Shown here: one piece after another, positions 59,311-64,000 of the stretch
Layout of the letters: the number at the start of each line of letters is the position of its first letter
Numbering within the stretch: position 1 is the first letter of the stretch
NCBI GenBank assembly: GCA_963976055.1
Contig: CAXBJB010000011.1
Span: forward strand, 1 to 64,000
Reading direction: 5' to 3'
DNA from: UBA1479 sp963976055
GTDB lineage: Bacteria; Pseudomonadota; Alphaproteobacteria; Rhodospirillales; Casp-alpha2
DNA: 64,000 bases
Made by a program: the position numbers and the translations under genes
Notes under the pieces: generated by a model
What the model was told of the DNA's origin: nothing
Database searches by the model: none
Seen by the model: only the letters and a program-made list of their open reading frames with translations

Positions 59311-61241
59311 TGTGCGGCATCGCGGGAATTTTCGCCGGGCGCGGGAATGCGGTGACGCCGCAGACGCTTCAGGACCTGTCCGAGGCCATTCGCCACCGCG
59401 GCCCCGACGGCCATGGATATTTTGCCTGGGCGCCCGGCGGATCCGGAACCTTCGGGGGCTCATCCGAGATTTGCCGCGGCCAGCAGCTGGGCCTCGCGCA
59501 CCGGCGGCTTTCCATCATCGACCTGAGCGAGGACGGCCGCCAGCCCATGTCCACGGAGGACGGCCGATTCACCGTCATCTTCAACGGCGAAATCTACAAC
59601 TACCTGGAGATCCGCAAGGAACTGGAAGGCCTGGGCCGGCGCTTCCGCACATCCTCGGACACGGAAGTGCTGCTGCAGGCCTACGCCCATTGGGGGGCGG
59701 ACTGTCTGGCGCGGCTGGTGGGCATGTGGGCGGTCGCGATCTTCGACAACACATCGGGCGAGCTGTTCCTGGCCCGCGATCCTTTCGGCATCAAGCCGCT
59801 GTACTATATGACCGTCGACGGCGCCTTCGTGTTTGCCTCCGAGGTCAGGGCACTGCTCACTTACCCCGGCGCGCCCCGCACGGCTAACCCGGCAGCGCTG
59901 CACGACTATCTGCGGTTCGGATTCACTGACCGCGGCGCGGAAACCATGATTACTGGGATCACGGCGCTGGCGCCGGCGCATTTCGTCCTCATCTCAGCAG
60001 ACAAACCTACGCAGGTGCACCCCCAACGTTATTGGCGGATCGATCCGGGCGCTGCGCCCCGGCGCGTGTCGCGGGACGACGCGGCCGCCGAACTGCAAGA
60101 CATCATGCGACGAAATATGGAGCTGCACCTGCGCAGCGACATGCCGGTCTCCATCGCCCTGTCGGGCGGGCTGGATTCCGCCTCCATCGTGATGATGGAA
60201 AAGGACCTTCGCCGGCAGAAGGAAACCCGCACGTTCTCCTTCATCGCCGACAGTCCGGAAATCAACGAAGAAGCATGGATCGATCTTCTCATCGACCGGT
60301 CCGGCGTCAAGGGACACAAGGTCTGGGTTGACCCGCGGTCCCTTTCGGATGACCTGGACAATATGGTCCGCGCCGCCGACGAGCCGTTCAGCACCACAAG
60401 CATCTTCGCCCAGACAAAAGTCTTCGAAGCCGTCAGCGCCGCGGGCTTCAAGGTCATCCTGAGCGGCCAGGGCGCCGATGAAACCTTCGCCGGCTACTTG
60501 CCCTACCTGAGTTCCCGTCTGCGCGGCCTGCTCGGCAAAGGACAACTGGCGCGCGCCGCCCGGTTCGTCCGCGCAAGCAGCCGCGAGAATCAGGTCTCGC
60601 CCGCCTATATCATCACCCGTCTGCTCGGCCAGATCTCGACGGGTTCGGTCGAACAGGTGCTGCGGCGCGGCGCCGGCGAGCCGTTGACACCTGCCTGGCT
60701 GAATAAGGCCTGGTTCGACCGACACGGGGTTACCACCAGAGGCGTGGCGCGGAACCGGCGCGACGCCCCGCTGAAGGATCATCTTGCGAACACGCTATTC
60801 GATTACACGTTGCCGGCGATCCTGCGCCATACGGATCGAACGTCGATGGCACAGTCGATCGAGTGCCGGGTCCCCTTCCTGACGACGGAGTTGGTCGAAT
60901 TCGCCTATGCACTGCCCGACGACTACCTGATCGACGACACGGGGCGAACCAAATCGATCCTGCGCCAAGCTATGCGCGGTATCGTTCCCTCCGAGATTCT
61001 CGACCGTCGCGACAAGATCGGCTTCGACACGCCGCAACAGGAATGGCTGGCCGCGAATATGGGCACCTGGGACGCCGCCCTGGAAAGCGATGCATTCCGC
61101 ACCATTCCGGCATTCGATCACCAGCAGGTGGATGCCGCGCGCAAGACCATGCACAGGGATCCGCAGGCCATCGGCCTTTCCCTTTGGCGCTGGGTCAATC
61201 TGGCGCGTTGGGCGGACCTGAACGGAATCAGGTTTTCGTGA
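59310..61241 (+). CDS. Glutamine-dependent asparagine-synthetase-like amidotransferase 2
   Basis: This 643-residue protein starts MCGIAGIF at ATG 59310, overlapping the preceding stop by one base (TGATG). Cys2, RHRGPDGHGY and LAHRRLSIIDLS, FNGEIYNYLE and LSGGLDSASIVMM are the class II amidotransferase and AsnB synthetase motifs. It is paralogous to 52395. Two AsnB-type enzymes flanking a uronic acid pathway suggest amidation of one or two uronates in the glycan. It overlaps the flippase gene by four bases. Confidence 0.88.
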   Translation: MCGIAGIFAGRGNAVTPQTLQDLSEAIRHRGPDGHGYFAWAPGGSGTFGGSSEICRGQQLGLAHRRLSIIDLSEDGRQPMSTEDGRFTVIFNGEIYNYLEIRKELEGLGRRFRTSSDTEVLLQAYAHWGADCLARLVGMWAVAIFDNTSGELFLARDPFGIKPLYYMTVDGAFVFASEVRALLTYPGAPRTANPAALHDYLRFGFTDRGAETMITGITALAPAHFVLISADKPTQVHPQRYWRIDPGAAPRRVSRDDAAAELQDIMRRNMELHLRSDMPVSIALSGGLDSASIVMMEKDLRRQKETRTFSFIADSPEINEEAWIDLLIDRSGVKGHKVWVDPRSLSDDLDNMVRAADEPFSTTSIFAQTKVFEAVSAAGFKVILSGQGADETFAGYLPYLSSRLRGLLGKGQLARAARFVRASSRENQVSPAYIITRLLGQISTGSVEQVLRRGAGEPLTPAWLNKAWFDRHGVTTRGVARNRRDAPLKDHLANTLFDYTLPAILRHTDRTSMAQSIECRVPFLTTELVEFAYALPDDYLIDDTGRTKSILRQAMRGIVPSEILDRRDKIGFDTPQQEWLAANMGTWDAALESDAFRTIPAFDHQQVDAARKTMHRDPQAIGLSLWRWVNLARWADLNGIRFS

Positions 61242-62557
61242 CGGCCCGCGGCATGGTCGGTAAGTTTCTGCGCCACACCGTCGTTTCCGACAGCGGAAAG
61301 ATTCTGGTCGTCAATGTCGCGGGCGCAGGGCTCGCCTTCCTCTCTCACCTTCTGTTCGCCCGCTGGATGTCGGTCGAATCGTTCGGCATCTACGTCTATT
61401 CCCTATCCTGGCTGAACGTTCTGACCGTCCTGATGCAGGCCGGATTGAACGTCGCCGCCGTGCGCTTCATTGCCGAATATCGGGCCACCCGCAACCATTG
61501 GGCCATCGCGCGCCTGGTCCGGTTTTCCACTTGGACCGTCATCGTGTTGGGCAGCGTGGTGGCGGCGGCAGGTGCCCTTTTGGCCCAGCGGTCAACCGGC
61601 GGCGGCGGCACGGAAATGCACCGGACCTTGCTGACCATGCTGGCCTTGACCGTCGTCCTGGGCTTGTTTCAACAGCGGATGGCGATCCTTCAGGGCTTCG
61701 AGAAAGTCTTGCAATCGCAAGCCTTTCACGAGGTCTTGCGGCCGGTCATGGTGTTGGGTTCAGTGTTTGCGGCGACATTCCTGGCGCCGCTGTCCTCGAC
61801 CGTCGCGATGGGCCTTAATCTTGTCCTGACGGCCCTGCTTCTTGCTGTCATCGTCGCCTATTCCCGCCGGTTCCTCGGTACGGCTGCTGCGCCGGGATCA
61901 GGCGGCGTCGACCCGCGGCCGGGGGCCTGGCTGCGCATAAGCCTGCCGTACCTCGTCATCTCCGGGGTCGGCATCCTGCTGACCCAGATCGATGTCCTGA
62001 TTATCGGCACCCTGCTCGGCCCGGAACAGGCCGGGCTTTACGCGCCGGCCGCCAAGGTCGCCATGCTGATCGTGTTTCCCGCCATGGCGATCCGCGCCAG
62101 GACAGCGCCGCTGCTTTCCCGGCTGCACGCCGAGGGGAAGCCGGCGCCGCTGCAGCGGACCATATCGGTCGCCACGGCGGCGGCCCTCGTCACCGGGCTG
62201 GGCGCCGCCCTGGTCATTGTTTCGGGACGGCATTTCATCCTTGGGCTGTTCGGCGACGCGTTCCTGGCCGGACAGATAATTGTCTGCATTCTTGCCCTGG
62301 GCTATGTCGTGTTTGCCGCCAGCGCCGCTGTTGAGACATATCTGCTGATGGGGCCGTTCGAGCGCGTCAACACCGCGACCCTGATCGCGACGCTGGGCGT
62401 CAACGTCGCGCTGAACTTTTCCCTGATCCCGATCTACGGCATCATGGGCGCGGCAATCGCGACCTGCGCCTCAGTCCTGTTCCGGTCCGCCGCGTCCTGC
62501 CTGATCGTGTTCCACAAGACCGGCATCCTGCCGTTCGCCGCGATGCCGCGAACCTAA
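61238..62557 (+). CDS. wzx: Wzx-type oligosaccharide flippase
   Basis: This 439-residue protein is polytopic (about twelve to fourteen membrane helices) and matches the polysaccharide-biosynthesis/MOP flippase family: FARWMSVESFGIYVYSLSWL near the N-terminus and LTQIDVLIIGTLLGPEQAGL in the middle are typical. It translocates undecaprenyl-linked repeats to the periplasm. The start is GTG 61238 in a GTGA overlap. A Wzy-like protein follows, which supports Wzx/Wzy-dependent assembly. Confidence 0.87.
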   Translation: MTARGMVGKFLRHTVVSDSGKILVVNVAGAGLAFLSHLLFARWMSVESFGIYVYSLSWLNVLTVLMQAGLNVAAVRFIAEYRATRNHWAIARLVRFSTWTVIVLGSVVAAAGALLAQRSTGGGGTEMHRTLLTMLALTVVLGLFQQRMAILQGFEKVLQSQAFHEVLRPVMVLGSVFAATFLAPLSSTVAMGLNLVLTALLLAVIVAYSRRFLGTAAAPGSGGVDPRPGAWLRISLPYLVISGVGILLTQIDVLIIGTLLGPEQAGLYAPAAKVAMLIVFPAMAIRARTAPLLSRLHAEGKPAPLQRTISVATAAALVTGLGAALVIVSGRHFILGLFGDAFLAGQIIVCILALGYVVFAASAAVETYLLMGPFERVNTATLIATLGVNVALNFSLIPIYGIMGAAIATCASVLFRSAASCLIVFHKTGILPFAAMPRT

Positions 62558-62575
62558 AACAGAGCCCGACGAACC

Positions 62576-63919
62576 ATGGATCTCATCCTTATTTTCAGTG
62601 CGGGATTGACGGTACTGATCTGCGGCGTCGAGTGCTGGCGCTTCCGGCGGCACCGGTCGTTCACGTTCCTGTCGGCGGTGAACGGGTTGCTCCTTCTTGG
62701 CTACTGCATCCCGCCATTCATCGTCCATTTCGTGGCCGGATCGGCGCACGAAAAGAACATCTGGGACCACCGTCTATATCTGTTCAGCTTGATGGAACGG
62801 CTCAACATTCCCGCCGCCTCCCATGTCTCCGTCTACCTGATCCTGGGCGGGGCCTACGTCACACTGCTCGCCGGGTATTTCGCCGGCACCCGGCTGCCGG
62901 TCCGCCGCCTGGACAGCCGCTCCCTGCCGCTCGGCGGGCTGTTGGCCGCCACGGCCGTCATGGGGACCGTCGCCACGGCGGCACTTGTCGTCTATGCAAG
63001 CCAGTTCGACGGCCTGCGCGACCTCCTGAAATCGGGTATGGAGATCCGCGTCGGCAGAATAACCAACAAGTGGGGCTATCTGCACGTCTTCGCAGAACTG
63101 GCCATGCCGGCGATGCTGATGGCGGCAGGCGCCGCCCTCAGCTGCAAGGGAAAGGTCCGGACCGCGGTCCTCATGATCGCCGCGGTCCTGTGGACGGTAG
63201 CCGCAGCACGCGCCGTGCATGCCGCCGGACGGTTCGAGGTCGGCAGCTTTCTGATGATCCCTATCCTGGCCTGGATGTTTACCTTGCGCTCGCGCAAGGC
63301 CGCCGTCCTCGTGTTCGCCACCGCCGCTGTTCTGGTCCTGCTGATCGCCATGGCGCCTCATGCGGCGTTCCGCGATCCGTTGGCCACGTTGCCGCGGATG
63401 GTGGCGCATGCCGGCGACAGGTTCCTCGACACGATCCTGTTCATCCTGGTCGAGTATTCGTTTCCCTATATCGCGTCCGCCCACACGCTCGGCGTCGTCC
63501 CCAACACCATCGACTTCCGCTACTTCATCGACATTCCGCTCGGCTTTCTCTACATGCTGCCGAGCCTGTCCGGCGTCGATACCTGGCCGCCCATGATCCT
63601 GACGCTGCACGTCAAGATGTTGCCGTGGATTCCCGTCGATCTCGTTTCTTTCGGCTATTACAGTCTGGGCACTGTCGGCGTTCTGATCACCTTCGCGGTG
63701 TTCGGGACCATGCTTGCGGTGTTCGACGGCTGGCTGACGCACAGCATCGGCTGGCTGGGTCAAGCCTTCCGCGCTGCCTGGCTGTTCTATCTGCCGTTCC
63801 GGTTGTTTTACGCGGATCCCTATGCCTCGGCTCAGGTCGGATTCGGGCTGATCACGGCGACGGCGGTGCTGGCCGGGCTCGCCTGGTGGTCGGGCCAGAA
63901 AACCAGAGACCTGCCATGA
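62576..63919 (+). CDS. Wzy-like polysaccharide polymerase
   Basis: This 447-residue polytopic protein has about ten to twelve membrane helices and a periplasmic loop around residues 260-330 containing PYIASAHTLGVVPNTIDFRY and FLYMLPSLSGVDTWPP, the general layout of Wzy polymerases. There is no sequence motif strong enough to prove it. Context after Wzx is the main support. It starts at ATG 62576, 18 bases after wzx, and its stop overlaps the next start. Confidence 0.68.
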   Translation: MDLILIFSAGLTVLICGVECWRFRRHRSFTFLSAVNGLLLLGYCIPPFIVHFVAGSAHEKNIWDHRLYLFSLMERLNIPAASHVSVYLILGGAYVTLLAGYFAGTRLPVRRLDSRSLPLGGLLAATAVMGTVATAALVVYASQFDGLRDLLKSGMEIRVGRITNKWGYLHVFAELAMPAMLMAAGAALSCKGKVRTAVLMIAAVLWTVAAARAVHAAGRFEVGSFLMIPILAWMFTLRSRKAAVLVFATAAVLVLLIAMAPHAAFRDPLATLPRMVAHAGDRFLDTILFILVEYSFPYIASAHTLGVVPNTIDFRYFIDIPLGFLYMLPSLSGVDTWPPMILTLHVKMLPWIPVDLVSFGYYSLGTVGVLITFAVFGTMLAVFDGWLTHSIGWLGQAFRAAWLFYLPFRLFYADPYASAQVGFGLITATAVLAGLAWWSGQKTRDLP

Positions 63920-64000
63920 CATCACCCCGCGACATCGTCATCGTCATCGCCGCCAACGCGCGGTATTTCCCGCTGCTGCGCCAGGCCGTGCAATCGGTGA
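63916..64000 (+). CDS. 5' end of an unidentified gene, cut by the window
   Basis: ATG 63916 overlaps the polymerase stop in an ATGA and opens a frame that runs to the window edge. The 28 visible residues (beginning MTSPRDIVIVIAANARYFPL) contain a short beta-like hydrophobic strand, as in a family 2 glycosyltransferase or a nucleotide-sugar enzyme, but identification is not possible. Confidence 0.6.
   Translation, partial: MTSPRDIVIVIAANARYFPLLRQAVQSV

Overview
This window is one continuous surface-glycan biosynthesis locus of a high-GC Gram-negative bacterium, most likely an alphaproteobacterium of the Rhodospirillales type. That placement is inferred from base composition, from frequent GTG/TTG starts with stop-start overlaps, and from the mixture of gene families; nothing in the window fixes the taxon. 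I count 59 protein genes. All lie on the + strand except three (2768-4678, 10749-11525, 51373-52299). I saw no rRNA, tRNA, CRISPR array or insertion sequence. No gene-free stretch exceeds 300 bases; the largest, 11526-11800, is 275 bases.

Layout. (1) 16-5798: a GtrB-type glycosyltransferase, a FemAB/GNAT-like protein, a GtrA-type membrane protein, a FdtA/QdtA-type sugar ketoisomerase, a polytopic membrane protein on the - strand and a methyltransferase with a Trm112-like N-terminus. (2) 5898-10737: a promoter with two tandem palindromic operators, a winged-helix regulator, an RfaH-like NusG paralogue, an ABC exporter, a sugar epimerase and an oxygenase-like protein. (3) 10749-15566: a TylF-like methyltransferase (-), two radical SAM proteins and an RmlD-like reductase. 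(4) 15567-15763: a regulatory leader with a promoter whose -10 overlaps the same operator found before the regulator, an RNA hairpin, and an exact match to the ops element (GGCGGTAGCGTGC) that recruits RfaH in enterobacteria. (5) 15764-51381: 36 genes in a row on the + strand with no gap above 62 bases. In order they hold a 'sporadic carbohydrate cluster' module (epimerase, nucleotidyltransferase-kinase, 2OG oxygenase, LIC12192-type protein, methyltransferase, thiamine-diphosphate E1 alpha and beta, reductases, a TIGR04372-type glycosyltransferase); a pseudaminic-type nonulosonate module (pseB, pseC, G, I, F, H-like plus extra enzymes); a radical SAM-aminotransferase-acetyltransferase group; and a second 2-keto-3-deoxy-acid module (HpcH-type aldolase plus KdsB-like CMP transferase plus HAD phosphatase). 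(6) 51373-52299: an SDR on the - strand. (7) 52395-64000: two AsnB-type amidotransferases, a UDP-ManNAc3NAcA-type pathway (fused WbpB-WbpD, WbpE, WbpI), a glycosyltransferase, a Wzx flippase, a Wzy-like polymerase and the first codons of a further gene.

How it fits together. The regulator and RfaH paralogue are co-encoded. The regulator's operator recurs at the promoter of the 35.6-kb unit, and that unit's leader carries ops. The simplest reading is a two-layer switch: the winged-helix protein gates initiation at both promoters, and the RfaH paralogue, loaded at ops, carries RNA polymerase (and perhaps ribosomes) through the long unit. The enzymes then make at least three unusual activated sugars: a TPP-enzyme-derived sugar, a Pse-type CMP-nonulosonate, and an amidated diacetamido-uronic acid. 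These are presumably assembled into a capsule, an O-antigen or flagellar glycan. No initiating phosphoglycosyltransferase and no WbpA dehydrogenase are in the window.
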